Part shown: one piece after another, positions 29,023 to 36,611 of the stretch
Numbering within the stretch: the first letter of the stretch is position 1
Layout: the number at the start of each line of letters is the position of its first letter
Origin: an uncultured Pelagibacteraceae bacterium
GTDB taxonomy: Bacteria > Pseudomonadota > Alphaproteobacteria > Pelagibacterales > Pelagibacteraceae
Direction of reading: 5' to 3'
Assembly (NCBI GenBank): GCA_902609645.1
Contig: CACLSS010000005.1
Coordinates: forward strand, 1-47,940
Length of the DNA: 47,940 nucleotides
Notes under the pieces: model-generated
What the model was told of the DNA's origin: nothing
Seen by the model: only the letters and a program-made list of their open reading frames with translations
Database searches by the model: none
Program-made: the position numbers and the translations under genes

Positions 29023-29051
29023 TTGCAAACTTCTAGCTTTATTTTTATATA
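29023..29051 (+). promoter_or_regulatory. Sigma-70 type promoter of tRNA-Cys
   Basis: TTGCAA (29023-29028) and TATATA (29046-29051) are 17 bases apart, in the divergent gap between valS and tRNA-Cys. The predicted start is near 29058, 16 bases before the mature tRNA. The gap is very AT-rich, so the -10 could occur by chance; the spacing and place support it. Confidence 0.5.
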
Positions 29052-29073
29052 TAAACCTATATTAATCTAGTAT

Positions 29074-29147
29074 GGCCACGTGGCGGAATGGTTACGCAGA
29101 GGATTGCAAATCCTTCTATCCCAGTTCGATTCTGGGCGTGGCCTCCA
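29074..29147 (+). tRNA. tRNA-Cys (anticodon GCA)
   Basis: Acceptor GGCCACG pairs with CGTGGCC; anticodon stem GAGGA/TCCTT closes loop TTGCAAA; T arm CCCAG-TTCGATT-CTGGG; discriminator T; encoded CCA at 29145-29147. Length is 74 bases. The Fe-S scaffold gene starts 16 bp downstream on the same strand and may share the transcript. Confidence 0.97.
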
Positions 29148-29163
29148 AAGTGATTAGTATTTT

Positions 29164-29565
29164 ATGATTGATAAAGAAATTTTTAAAACTGCGTCAAATA
29201 ATAAAGATTATGGACATCTTGATAATTACTCTCATTACTCAAACTCGAAGAGTTCAACGTGTGGCGATAATATAAAAATATATATTCAAGTAAAAAACGA
29301 AAAAATAATTAATCTTAAATATCAAGGTAACTTTTGTATTTATTGTAATGCATCAGCAAGTTTATTAGCTGAAAAATCTAAAAATAAATCAGTTAAAGAA
29401 ACAGTAAATTTTTTGAAAAATTCTAATACTTTATTTAAAAGTCAGAAAAATTTGAAAATCAATAAATGGTTATCATTTAAAAAAATAATGAATAAGACCA
29501 ATTTATCAAGAAAAGAGTGTTTGCTTTTACCTTTAAAAACTTTATTAAGAGCTTTAAATAATTAG
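29164..29565 (+). CDS. Fe-S cluster assembly scaffold, SufU/IscU-like
   Basis: It has 133 residues. The three cluster-ligand cysteines of the IscU/SufU fold are recognisable: Cys33 with the conserved Asp in STCGD, Cys58 in a G-x-x-C motif followed by NASAS (SufU has CAISQASAS), and Cys119 in RKECLLLPLKTL. An additional Cys61 sits three residues after Cys58. The SufU-type insertion is absent. It probably supplies the SUF machinery; partners are not in this window. It is encoded between tRNA-Cys and tRNA-Asn on the same strand, so co-transcription is likely. Confidence 0.85.
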   Translation: MIDKEIFKTASNNKDYGHLDNYSHYSNSKSSTCGDNIKIYIQVKNEKIINLKYQGNFCIYCNASASLLAEKSKNKSVKETVNFLKNSNTLFKSQKNLKINKWLSFKKIMNKTNLSRKECLLLPLKTLLRALNN

Positions 29566-29594
29566 TTGTTTTAATTTTTTTAAAAATGTATGTT
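29566..29594 (+). promoter_or_regulatory. Possible promoter of tRNA-Asn
   Basis: TTGTTT (29566-29571) and TATGTT (29589-29594) are 17 bases apart, placing a start a few bases before the tRNA at 29605. Only moderate matches to consensus in an AT-rich gap. The tRNA could instead be processed from a transcript that also covers tRNA-Cys and the scaffold gene. Confidence 0.35.
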
Positions 29595-29604
29595 CTTTTA
29601 CTAT

Positions 29605-29680
29605 TCCTCGGTAGCTCAGTTGGTAGAGCAGTTGACTGTTAATCAATTGGTCGCAGGTTCGAGTCCTGCCCGAGGAGCCA
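29605..29680 (+). tRNA. tRNA-Asn (anticodon GUU)
   Basis: Acceptor TCCTCGG pairs with CCGAGGA; D arm GCTC-AGTTGGTA-GAGC; anticodon stem GTTGA/TCAAT around loop CTGTTAA; T arm GCAGG-TTCGAGT-CCTGC; discriminator G; CCA encoded at 29678-29680. Length is 76 bases. It faces the XRE regulator gene convergently, 19 bp away. Confidence 0.97.
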
Positions 29681-29699
29681 AATACTCAACTAATTGTTT

Positions 29700-30065
29700 T
29701 TAACCTGTTTCTTTTAAGTTTGAAGAATTTCTTAATAACTGAATTAACTTATTTTTATCTGTATCGGATAGTTTAGAAAAAGTTTTGACTAAAAAAGAAT
29801 AATTTAGATCGGTATTACTAAAATCGCTAGAACCATCAACTTTGTATGAATGAAAATCTTCATAAAAGTAAGTAATTGGAACTTTTAGAAAGTTTGCAAG
29901 TTGCATAAGTCTACTAGAACTTACTCCGTTAGTCCCTTTTTCATATTTTTGAATTTGTTGAAATGTAACGTTTATTGCGTTTGCAACTTTGGTTTGTGTT
30001 AAACCAAGAGATAATCTTCGCATTCTCAGTCTTTTACCCATATGCGTGTTAAAAGTTTCTTCCAT
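29700..30065 (-). CDS. XRE-family helix-turn-helix transcriptional regulator
   Basis: It has 121 residues with one Cro/C1-type HTH at about 10-65 (GKRLRMRRLSLGLTQTKVAN, then VTFQQIQKYEKGTNGVSSSR) and LMQLANFLKVPITYFYEDF. It resembles a small regulator family widespread in alphaproteobacteria whose C-terminal ~55 residues are of unknown function. The target is unknown. AAGGGG precedes the ATG by three bases. Putative promoter boxes lie at 30097-30125. It is a stand-alone gene, with tRNA-Asn converging on it. Confidence 0.9.
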   Translation of the reverse strand: MEETFNTHMGKRLRMRRLSLGLTQTKVANAINVTFQQIQKYEKGTNGVSSSRLMQLANFLKVPITYFYEDFHSYKVDGSSDFSNTDLNYSFLVKTFSKLSDTDKNKLIQLLRNSSNLKETG

Positions 30066-30096
30066 TATCCCCTTAATTAACTCTTGAAAAAATTAA

Positions 30097-30125
30097 ATTG
30101 AACATGAAAAAATCATTTTAGGCAA
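30097..30125 (-). promoter_or_regulatory. Possible promoter of the XRE regulator gene
   Basis: On the minus strand, TTGCCT (30125-30120) and TTCAAT (30102-30097) are 17 bases apart, with the ATG about 25 bases beyond the predicted start. The 157-bp gap 30066-30222 that contains it shows no other clear element; a weak GGTC/GACC inverted repeat with a 5-base loop lies near 30151-30163. Confidence 0.35.
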
Positions 30126-30222
30126 CAGTTAAAATAATTTTTTTTTGGGTCTGCTTGACCTCAAAATAGCAGCGAAAAGGGGTTGACTTATATGAAAAAT
30201 ATAGGACAAGATTTATTCCCAT

Positions 30223-30918
30223 TTAAAAAAAAGCATGATTTTTTAATCTGTATTCCCACTTACCCAACTTTTCATAAGACATTTTTAACCATAAAAGACT
30301 TTCTGCGTCATACCAAAGATTAAAATTTATTTTCTTTTTTTTTAAAGTCTCATTATCGTTAGATAAAAAATGAAACTTTAATGCATTATAGTTTCTATCA
30401 AATAAAATAATTTTCTTTTTACCTAGAAATTTAACTTTTTGAGGCAATATTCTTCCAGAAACAGCACTAATTTGGACATTTTTATTAATAATTTCATGGT
30501 TCCACCAGCTTCCAATAATATTATTACTATCTGTTTGTCCTTTGAAGGAAGAACCATCAATATCAAACATTTTTTCATTATTATTTAGCTTTAAATTAAC
30601 ATATTTTCTTTTATCGTTTTGAAAAGTTTCAGAAATAAAATTATTTAATTCTCCATTTAAATAAGTTTCTTTTGTAGTGGTGCTGTAATTCATTAAATCT
30701 ATACCAAGTTTTTTAACTTTGAAATAACCTTTGCTTGTTACAGATAATTTATCTTTTTCTGCTTCAAAATTGAAAATATGTGAACCGATTAGCTCATTAT
30801 TTAGATAAATTTCGTATTCTAGATATTTTAAATTACCATAATGACTAACATGACTTGATAAAAAATTAGGAAAAAAAATTATTGTAAATATTGTTATAAA
30901 TATAATAATTTTTCTCAT
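30223..30918 (-). CDS. Exported protein, DUF6134-like
   Basis: It has 231 residues with an N-terminal signal peptide (about 1-22, KIIIFITIFTIIFFPNFLSS) and a predicted beta-rich mature domain: YLEYEIYLNNELIGSHIFNF, VKKLGIDLMNYSTTTKETYL, and SWWNHEIINKNVQISAVSGR. The pattern fits my memory of the DUF6134 family of alphaproteobacterial periplasmic proteins, function unknown. It follows aapP by 26 bp on the same strand, so it may be the last gene of the amino-acid importer transcript. No enzymatic motif is visible. Confidence 0.7.
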   Translation of the reverse strand: MRKIIIFITIFTIIFFPNFLSSHVSHYGNLKYLEYEIYLNNELIGSHIFNFEAEKDKLSVTSKGYFKVKKLGIDLMNYSTTTKETYLNGELNNFISETFQNDKRKYVNLKLNNNEKMFDIDGSSFKGQTDSNNIIGSWWNHEIINKNVQISAVSGRILPQKVKFLGKKKIILFDRNYNALKFHFLSNDNETLKKKKINFNLWYDAESLLWLKMSYEKLGKWEYRLKNHAFF

Positions 30919-30944
30919 AATTTTCTTTTTGAAAACAGAAAATT

Positions 30945-31679
30945 TTAAAGTATTTGGCTTAAGAAAAGTTTCGTTCTTTCATTTTTTGGATTTGCGAAGA
31001 AATCTTTTGTTTTTGCTCTTTCGACTATCATTCCTTCATCCATAAAAACTACTTCATCGGCAACTTCTTTAGCAAAACCCATTTCATGAGTAACCACGAT
31101 CATTGTCATACCAGCTTTTGCAAGATTTACCATTGCATCTAAAACTTCCTTAATCATTTCAGGGTCTAAAGCTGATGTTGGTTCATCAAAAAGCATAATT
31201 TTTGGTTCCATGCACAGTGCTCTTGCAAGGGCTGCTCTTTGCTGTTGTCCTCCAGAAAGTTGTCCCGGAAATTTTGCAGCTTGGTCTGCTATTTGAACTT
31301 GTTCTAATTGTTTCATAGCAAGTTCCTCTGCTTGTTTTTTTGGTGTTTTTTTTACCCATATAGGAGCCAACGTACAATTATCTAAAATTGATAAGTGTGG
31401 AAATAAATTAAATTGTTGAAAAACCATTCCTACTTCTGCTCGAATCTTTTCTATATCTTTAGTTTTTTCAGATAATTCATTACCGTCGACAATTATTTGT
31501 CCTTTTTGATGTTCTTCGAGTCTATTAATACATCTTATCAATGTTGATTTTCCAGAACCAGAGGGTCCACAAACAACTATTTTTTGTTTTTCTTTAACAT
31601 CAAGATTTATATCTTTTAACACTTGAAAGTTGCCGAACCATTTATTGACTTCTTTCATTTGTATAATTGTCTCTGACAT
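30945..31679 (-). CDS. aapP: General L-amino acid ABC importer, ATP-binding protein
   Basis: It has 244 residues of the polar amino-acid ATPase family (GlnQ/HisP/AapP). Walker [19 protein letters not shown] (about 38-55), Q-loop [13 protein letters not shown] (about 85-97), signature [15 protein letters not shown] (about 140-154), Walker [16 protein letters not shown] (about 160-174) and switch His in VVTHEMGFA. It drives AapQ/AapM in the inner membrane. It starts one base after the aapM stop. Confidence 0.95.
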   Translation of the reverse strand: MSETIIQMKEVNKWFGNFQVLKDINLDVKEKQKIVVCGPSGSGKSTLIRCINRLEEHQKGQIIVDGNELSEKTKDIEKIRAEVGMVFQQFNLFPHLSILDNCTLAPIWVKKTPKKQAEELAMKQLEQVQIADQAAKFPGQLSGGQQQRAALARALCMEPKIMLFDEPTSALDPEMIKEVLDAMVNLAKAGMTMIVVTHEMGFAKEVADEVVFMDEGMIVERAKTKDFFANPKNERTKLFLSQIL

Positions 31680-31680
31680 T

Positions 31681-32955
31681 TTATCTTTCTGTTTTATATT
31701 TTAATTCTAAATATTGACTGTATCTACTCATAGCATAACAAATTGCCCAGAATAATATAGAGGCAAATATATAGCCCTCCATGGCATATCCAAGCCATTT
31801 AGGATTTGTTTTTGCCATTTGAAGCATTCCAACAACTTCAGATAAACCAACAACAAAAATTAATGGCGTATCTTTTACTAAAGCTAAAAATGTATTTGCA
31901 ATTCCAGGTATTACTAATTTTAATGCTTGAGGCAAAATCACAAAAATTTGCATTTTCCAATAACCCATTCCTAAAGATTTAGCAGCATCATACTGGCCTC
32001 TAGGTAGTGCCTGTAATCCACCTCTAATAACTTCGGCAACATAAGCGGCTTCAAAAAGAATAATTGCAGCAATCACTCTTATAAGTTTATCTACAAAAGC
32101 GTCTGAAGGTAGAAACATTGGAAACATTACTGAGGACATGAATAAAACAGTTATTAATGGTACACCTCTCCAAAATTCTATATAACCAATTGAAATATAT
32201 CTGATTACTGGTAATTCAGATCTTCTACCAAGTGCTAAAATCATGCCAAGTGGAAAACAAAAAATTAATCCAAAGAAAGATACTATAAATGTTAAAGACA
32301 AACCTCCCCATGCATTAGTTTCAACCCATTCTAAGCCAAATGATCCACCTGAAATTAAAAAATTAATAATTAAAAAAGCGATTATTGGATAAAGAATTGC
32401 ATAATAAAAAGTTATATAATTCTTTAATTTACCCCTCATAAAGTAACCTACAAATGCAAAACCTATTAGGAAGATGAAAGCTGTGTTGATTCTCCAATGA
32501 AAGTCATTGGGGTACATACCGTACATAAATCTTCTGAACCAAACTTTAATATATGTCCAACAAGCACCTTCTGTAGCCACACATGCCTCTTTGGTATCGC
32601 CTGATATAGTTGCTTCAAATATCATCCAATTAGAAGCTGGTGGTATAATTAAAAGGGTAAGGAAAATAATTAAAAGTGTAAGTCCTGCATTGAATGTATT
32701 ATTGTTTACACTTTGGTTGATTTTATCGACTATTCTATTACCTGAATACTCAAGTCTTATCATTTGAAATCCAATCAAACCAATTATCAATGGTAAAAAG
32801 AAATTTAAAATACCAGGTAATGAATTTGAAAAATTAATGTTAAAAAAGCTTCTTAAAATAACATCAAAAATACTGATAAAAATAAGGCCTGAACCTATAT
32901 ATAAATAGGTTTGAAAATTAGCATTGTTTGGTTTTAATACATTAATATTAATCAT
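31681..32955 (-). CDS. aapM: General L-amino acid ABC importer, permease AapM
   Basis: It has 424 residues with about 8-9 membrane helices: an extended N-terminal half with a periplasmic insertion (about 115-150, including two cysteines) and a C-terminal BPD_transp_1 core. The EAA loop is visible as [32 protein letters not shown] (about 312-343 region), which contacts AapP. Both length and insert match the AapM type rather than the shorter HisM type. It follows aapQ by one base. Confidence 0.93.
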   Translation of the reverse strand: MININVLKPNNANFQTYLYIGSGLIFISIFDVILRSFFNINFSNSLPGILNFFLPLIIGLIGFQMIRLEYSGNRIVDKINQSVNNNTFNAGLTLLIIFLTLLIIPPASNWMIFEATISGDTKEACVATEGACWTYIKVWFRRFMYGMYPNDFHWRINTAFIFLIGFAFVGYFMRGKLKNYITFYYAILYPIIAFLIINFLISGGSFGLEWVETNAWGGLSLTFIVSFFGLIFCFPLGMILALGRRSELPVIRYISIGYIEFWRGVPLITVLFMSSVMFPMFLPSDAFVDKLIRVIAAIILFEAAYVAEVIRGGLQALPRGQYDAAKSLGMGYWKMQIFVILPQALKLVIPGIANTFLALVKDTPLIFVVGLSEVVGMLQMAKTNPKWLGYAMEGYIFASILFWAICYAMSRYSQYLELKYKTER

Positions 32956-32956
32956 T

Positions 32957-34108
32957 TTATTTTTCTTTGATTGCTATTTTTTTGTTATACCAATTCATTA
33001 ATAAAGATATTGCCAAGCTTAGAGTTAAATAAGTTAACATTGTAATTGATACTATCTCTATTGCCCTGCCTGTCTGCATTAATGCAGTTCCTGCAAAAAC
33101 CAAAACTAGATCTGGATATGCTATAGCAGCTGCTAATGATGAATTTTTAGTCAAATTCAAATATTGATTAGTTGTTGGTGGAATAATTATTCTTAAAGCT
33201 TGAGGCATTATAACAAGTTTAAGTATTTGATTAGGTGTTAGACCCACTGAGGCTGCAGCTTCTTTTTGACCTTTGCTTACTCCCTGAACACCAGCTCTTA
33301 CACATTCTGCAACGAACGTTGCAGTGTATAAAGATAAAGCTAGCACCAATGCTAGTAGTTCTGGTGGAACACTTAATCCTTCTGCATAAATAAAAGATGT
33401 TTTTGACAACTGTTTTAAAACCGGTAATGCAACTTCCAATTGTACCATTCCGGTTACAAATGTTATTGCTGGAAATATTAATAATAATCCAGCTGAAATC
33501 ATAAGAACTGGAAGCTGCTGACCTTTTTCTTCTTGTAATTTTCTTGCGTAATTTCTTATAAACATAATAGAAATTATTGCTGCTAAAATTGAATAGATTA
33601 AAATATCAAAATTTTCCCAAATTAAACGAGGAATGTAATAGCCTTTAACCGTTAAATAAGTAACACCAAAAATAGGTTCCGTATTTTCGGGTAAAGGTAG
33701 CGCCCTCAAAGCAGCATAGTACCAGAAAAAAATTTGTAATAGTAAAGGGACATTTCTAAAAAATTCAACATACCAGGCAGCAGTGTTTCTAATTAAATAA
33801 TTAGGCGATAACCTGGCTATACCAATAATAACACCAATTATTGTGCAGAAGATAATACCTAATACTGAAACTAAAATTGTGTTTAAAAGTCCTACCAAAT
33901 AAGCTTTAGCGTAAGAATGTGAGCCATCATATTCGATTAATGAAAATTGAACGTCAAATGATGATTCTTGATTTAAAAAACCATAACCAAAATCAATACC
34001 CCTCTCATCCATATTTAACTGAGCGTTAATAGTGAAAAAACCAATTACAGACACTACAAATAACAGTGTTAATAATTGAGGAATAATATTTTTAATTTTA
34101 TGATTCAT
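32957..34108 (-). CDS. aapQ: General L-amino acid ABC importer, permease AapQ
   Basis: It has 383 residues with about eight membrane helices. The N-terminal portion contains the family motif NMDERGIDFGYGFLNQESSF (about 32-51), typical of AapQ/YhdX permeases, and the C-terminal core has the EAA loop GVQGVSKGQKEAAASVGLTPNQILKLVIMPQA (starting near 269). It is the first gene after the aapJ/aapQ terminator, so its expression depends on read-through. Only a weak AAAAG precedes the ATG. Confidence 0.93.
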   Translation of the reverse strand: MNHKIKNIIPQLLTLLFVVSVIGFFTINAQLNMDERGIDFGYGFLNQESSFDVQFSLIEYDGSHSYAKAYLVGLLNTILVSVLGIIFCTIIGVIIGIARLSPNYLIRNTAAWYVEFFRNVPLLLQIFFWYYAALRALPLPENTEPIFGVTYLTVKGYYIPRLIWENFDILIYSILAAIISIMFIRNYARKLQEEKGQQLPVLMISAGLLLIFPAITFVTGMVQLEVALPVLKQLSKTSFIYAEGLSVPPELLALVLALSLYTATFVAECVRAGVQGVSKGQKEAAASVGLTPNQILKLVIMPQALRIIIPPTTNQYLNLTKNSSLAAAIAYPDLVLVFAGTALMQTGRAIEIVSITMLTYLTLSLAISLLMNWYNKKIAIKEK

Positions 34109-34122
34109 CTTTTGTTATGTAT

Positions 34123-34153
34123 AAAAAAAAGGGCCAGATAAATCTAGCCCTTT
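34123..34153 (-). terminator. Factor-independent terminator/attenuator between aapJ and aapQ
   Basis: Minus-strand RNA forms an 11-bp stem (arms 34153-34143 and 34138-34128; AAAGGGCTAGA with TCTGGCCCTTT, including one U-G wobble) with loop UUUA, followed by at least five U (34127-34123). The wobble is a C-A mismatch if read from the plus strand, so the element is strand-specific for aapJ transcripts. It starts 24 bases after the aapJ stop, and the aapQ start is 14 bases beyond its U tract. It should give abundant aapJ message with reduced read-through into the permease genes. Confidence 0.85.
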
Positions 34154-34177
34154 CTTTTTAATAGTATTAATTAGCAA

Positions 34178-35218
34178 TTATCTTGCTGGTGGAACGTAAA
34201 GTATACCACCTTTAGTCCAAAGTTGATTTGGACCTCTGTCTGGTAAAATTCCAGTATCAGCTATATTTCGTTTGTAGCTTTCACCGTAGTTACCAACTTG
34301 CTTGATAATTCTTAAGCTCCAGTCGTTATCTAGACCAAATGCTGCTCCTAATTCACCTTCAGCTCCAACTAATCTTTTTACTGCTGGATTATCTGAAGAT
34401 TTCATGCTGTCAGCATTAGCAGATGTTATACCGTACTCTTCTGCTTCGATCATAACGTTTAGCGACCATCTAACAATGTCTTCCCAAACAGCATCACCCT
34501 GTCTTACAACAGGTCCTAATGGCTCTTTAGAAATTGTTTCTGGTAACACTATATGATCGTTTGGTTTGCTCAATTTAATTCTTTGAGCTGCTAAACCAGA
34601 TTTATCTGTAGTGTACGTATCACATCTTCCTGCATCATATGCAGCTACGACTTCGTCAGCTTTTTCAAAAGTTACAGGTTCATATTTAATTCCTTTAGAA
34701 TTAAAAAAGTCCCTCATGTTAAGCTCTGTTGTTGTACCTAAGTTAGTACAAGCTGATACACCTGCTTTAAATTGATTTACAGATGTAATACCAGAACTTT
34801 TTCTAACCATGAAACCTTGACCATCATAGAAGTTTACACCAACAAAAGTTAAACCAATGTCAGCATCTCTAGATAATGTCCAAGTAGTATTTCTTGATAA
34901 GACGTCTATCTCACCAGATGTTAGTGCTGTAAATCTTTCTTTTGCGCTTAATGGAAAAAATTTAACTTTTCCAGAATCGCCAAGTGTAGCAGCTGCAACA
35001 GCTCTACATAGATCTACATCAACACCAGTCCAGTTTCCTGATGCATCAGCATTAGAAAATCCTGGAAGACCTTGAGATACACCACATCTTACAAAACCCA
35101 TCTTCTGAGTTTTTTTAAGAGTTTTTGATTTCTTTGCAGCCATTGCTCCAGTTTCGAAACTTACTAGTAAAGCAACAGAGGTAAGCAAATACATCAAAGT
35201 TTTTAATGTTCTTAGCAT
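34178..35218 (-). CDS. aapJ: General L-amino acid ABC importer, periplasmic binding protein
   Basis: It has 346 residues with signal peptide MLRTLKTLMYLLTSVALLVS...AMA (about 1-27) and an SBP family 3 fold: VRCGVSQGLPGFSNADASG (about 43-61), GVDVDLCRAVAAATLGD, then SAKERFTALTSGEIDVLSRN (about 90-109). Length and motifs are those of AapJ/YhdW, broad-specificity amino-acid binders. It has a strong AAGGGG Shine-Dalgarno and a promoter with structured leader (35232-35302). Base composition is less AT-rich than neighbouring genes, as expected for a highly expressed protein. Confidence 0.95.
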   Translation of the reverse strand: MLRTLKTLMYLLTSVALLVSFETGAMAAKKSKTLKKTQKMGFVRCGVSQGLPGFSNADASGNWTGVDVDLCRAVAAATLGDSGKVKFFPLSAKERFTALTSGEIDVLSRNTTWTLSRDADIGLTFVGVNFYDGQGFMVRKSSGITSVNQFKAGVSACTNLGTTTELNMRDFFNSKGIKYEPVTFEKADEVVAAYDAGRCDTYTTDKSGLAAQRIKLSKPNDHIVLPETISKEPLGPVVRQGDAVWEDIVRWSLNVMIEAEEYGITSANADSMKSSDNPAVKRLVGAEGELGAAFGLDNDWSLRIIKQVGNYGESYKRNIADTGILPDRGPNQLWTKGGILYVPPAR

Positions 35219-35231
35219 TATTTATCCCCTT

Positions 35232-35268
35232 TTTATTGTTAACAATAAATTACAAGTGAATGTAATTT
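35232..35268 (-). promoter_or_regulatory. Structured aapJ leader: hairpin plus 18-bp palindrome abutting the SD
   Basis: Two inverted repeats fill the predicted leader. First, AAATTACA / TGTAATTT (35247-35254 and 35261-35268), an 8-bp stem with a 6-base loop. Second, a perfect 18-bp palindrome TTTATTGTTAACAATAAA (35232-35249), whose last base touches the AAGGGG Shine-Dalgarno (35231-35226). They overlap by three bases. This could be an operator, an mRNA 5' stabiliser or a translation control element; sequence alone does not decide. Confidence 0.55.
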
Positions 35269-35273
35269 TGATC

Positions 35274-35302
35274 ATTATGTTTGATTAAAATTGGTTCTTC
35301 AA
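35274..35302 (-). promoter_or_regulatory. Sigma-70 type promoter of aapJ
   Basis: Minus-strand TTGAAG (35302-35297) and CATAAT (35279-35274) are 17 bases apart, with a predicted start near 35267 and a leader of about 48 bases. The gap between aapJ and tRNA-Arg (35219-35422, 204 bp) holds no other element I can name with confidence. Confidence 0.6.
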
Positions 35303-35422
35303 GATGATAAAGTGGCGTCTAATAATGACACGATCATATTAGGGTTATTAAAAGTATACTTTATCTAGTTAAATTTAATATTAATTAGTCTAAATAGTGA
35401 TTTTATCAATCTTTGAGTGTTG

Positions 35423-35499
35423 TGGCGCGCCCTGAAGGATTCGAACCTACGACCCTCGGTTTAGAAAACCGATGCTCTATCCAGCTGAGCTAAGGGCGC
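35423..35499 (-). tRNA. tRNA-Arg (anticodon UCU)
   Basis: Minus strand: acceptor GCGCCCT pairs with AGGGCGC; D arm GCTC-AGCTGGATA-GAGC; anticodon stem TCGGT/ACCGA around loop TTTCTAA; T arm GTAGG-TTCGAAT-CCTTC; discriminator G; encoded CCA. Length is 77 bases. The T stem has a U-U mismatch at its second pair, where related tRNAs have a U-G or Watson-Crick pair. It begins 24 bp downstream of fbpC on the same strand, and aapJ follows it on that strand. Confidence 0.95.
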
Positions 35500-35523
35500 C
35501 CTAATTTAAATATATATACTTAC

Positions 35524-36594
35524 TTAAAAACATACCAGGTGGTCAATAAAAATTGGAGTTTTAATTCCAAATTTTTCAGATTTCTCATGTTGATGAATAT
35601 GATGAGAATGAACAAATACTGGGATTTTTTCATCACTACTCATTTTTAAGGTGTAAATAAAATTTGTGCCTCTAAATTTTCTATCAACAACCTCTAATTT
35701 TAATTTACTTTGATCATCATGTCTTAAATCTTCTGGTTGTAATAATAGTTTAACTTTAGATCCAGCTGGAAAATTGTTTACTAGCTTTCCACGAATTTCT
35801 CCTAATATTGGATGACTTAAACTATGTACTGCACAGTCTGTTTCGACAACTTTAACATCAACAAAAACCCCCCTATTTAAAAATTTAGCCACTTCTAAGG
35901 AGTTAGGTTCATGATGAATATTATAAGGAATATCGTACTGTTTAAGGGTTTGGTTTAATAATATTCCACATTTGTCACCCATAAAAAAAGCTTCGTGTGA
36001 ATCATGTGTCACAATAATAGTTGTAATATTAAATTCTTTTAAAATATCTTTAATTTTTTTTTGTAGCTCCTCCTTTAAACTTGTATCAATATTGGCAAAT
36101 GGTTCGTCTAATAAAAGTAAATCTGGTCTTGAAAGCAAGGATCTCGCTAATGAAACTCTTTGGGCTTCACCAGAGCTAATTTGATGAGGATATTTTTCTT
36201 GTATATCTTCAAGATGAAGAATTTTGATTAGATCTTTGTCTGAATAATTAAATTTTGAACCATTTTTTCTTTTTGCACCAATATTAATATTTTCCAAAAC
36301 ATTGAAATGTGGGAATAGGGAATTATCTTGAAAACACATAGCGATATTTCTTTTTTCGGGTTCTAGATTAAAATTTCCAGAAGATATTGTTTTTCCTTTA
36401 AGATTAATCTCTCCAGATTTTAAATCTTGCAAACCTGCAATTGTTCTTAAAATGGTGGTCTTTCCAACTCCAGATGGTCCTAGCAAACATATGATTTCAC
36501 CTTTTTCTTTTATTGTTAGTGATACATTATCGATTTTGTTTTTTTTACTTGCAACAAAAGTGGCATTTTTAATTTCAAGAAAATTTGAACTCAT
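35524..36594 (-). CDS. fbpC: Ferric iron ABC importer, ATP-binding protein
   Basis: It has 356 residues of the FbpC/FutC/SfuC family. Walker A LLGPSGVGKTTILRTIAGL (about 35-53), Q-loop MCFQDNSLFPHFNV (about 84-97), signature SSGEAQRVSLARSLL (about 140-154; a variant of LSGG), Walker B LLLLDEPFANIDTSL (about 158-172), switch His in IIVTHDSHEA, and a C-terminal TOBE-like domain from about 240. It lies 17 bp after the permease gene. The iron assignment comes from the operon: binding protein fold, fused permease and Fur box. Confidence 0.9.
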   Translation of the reverse strand: MSSNFLEIKNATFVASKKNKIDNVSLTIKEKGEIICLLGPSGVGKTTILRTIAGLQDLKSGEINLKGKTISSGNFNLEPEKRNIAMCFQDNSLFPHFNVLENINIGAKRKNGSKFNYSDKDLIKILHLEDIQEKYPHQISSGEAQRVSLARSLLSRPDLLLLDEPFANIDTSLKEELQKKIKDILKEFNITTIIVTHDSHEAFFMGDKCGILLNQTLKQYDIPYNIHHEPNSLEVAKFLNRGVFVDVKVVETDCAVHSLSHPILGEIRGKLVNNFPAGSKVKLLLQPEDLRHDDQSKLKLEVVDRKFRGTNFIYTLKMSSDEKIPVFVHSHHIHQHEKSEKFGIKTPIFIDHLVCF

Positions 36595-36611
36595 TTGGAT
36601 GTAATATAACT

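Noticed and set aside
30192-30323. 43-codon plus-strand ORF (starting MKNIGQDLFPFKKK) with AAGGGG nine bases upstream
   Set aside because: Two thirds of it lies antisense to the 3' end of the DUF6134-like gene, the product resembles no family, and the spacing to the ribosome-like site is long. Not impossible, but unsupported.
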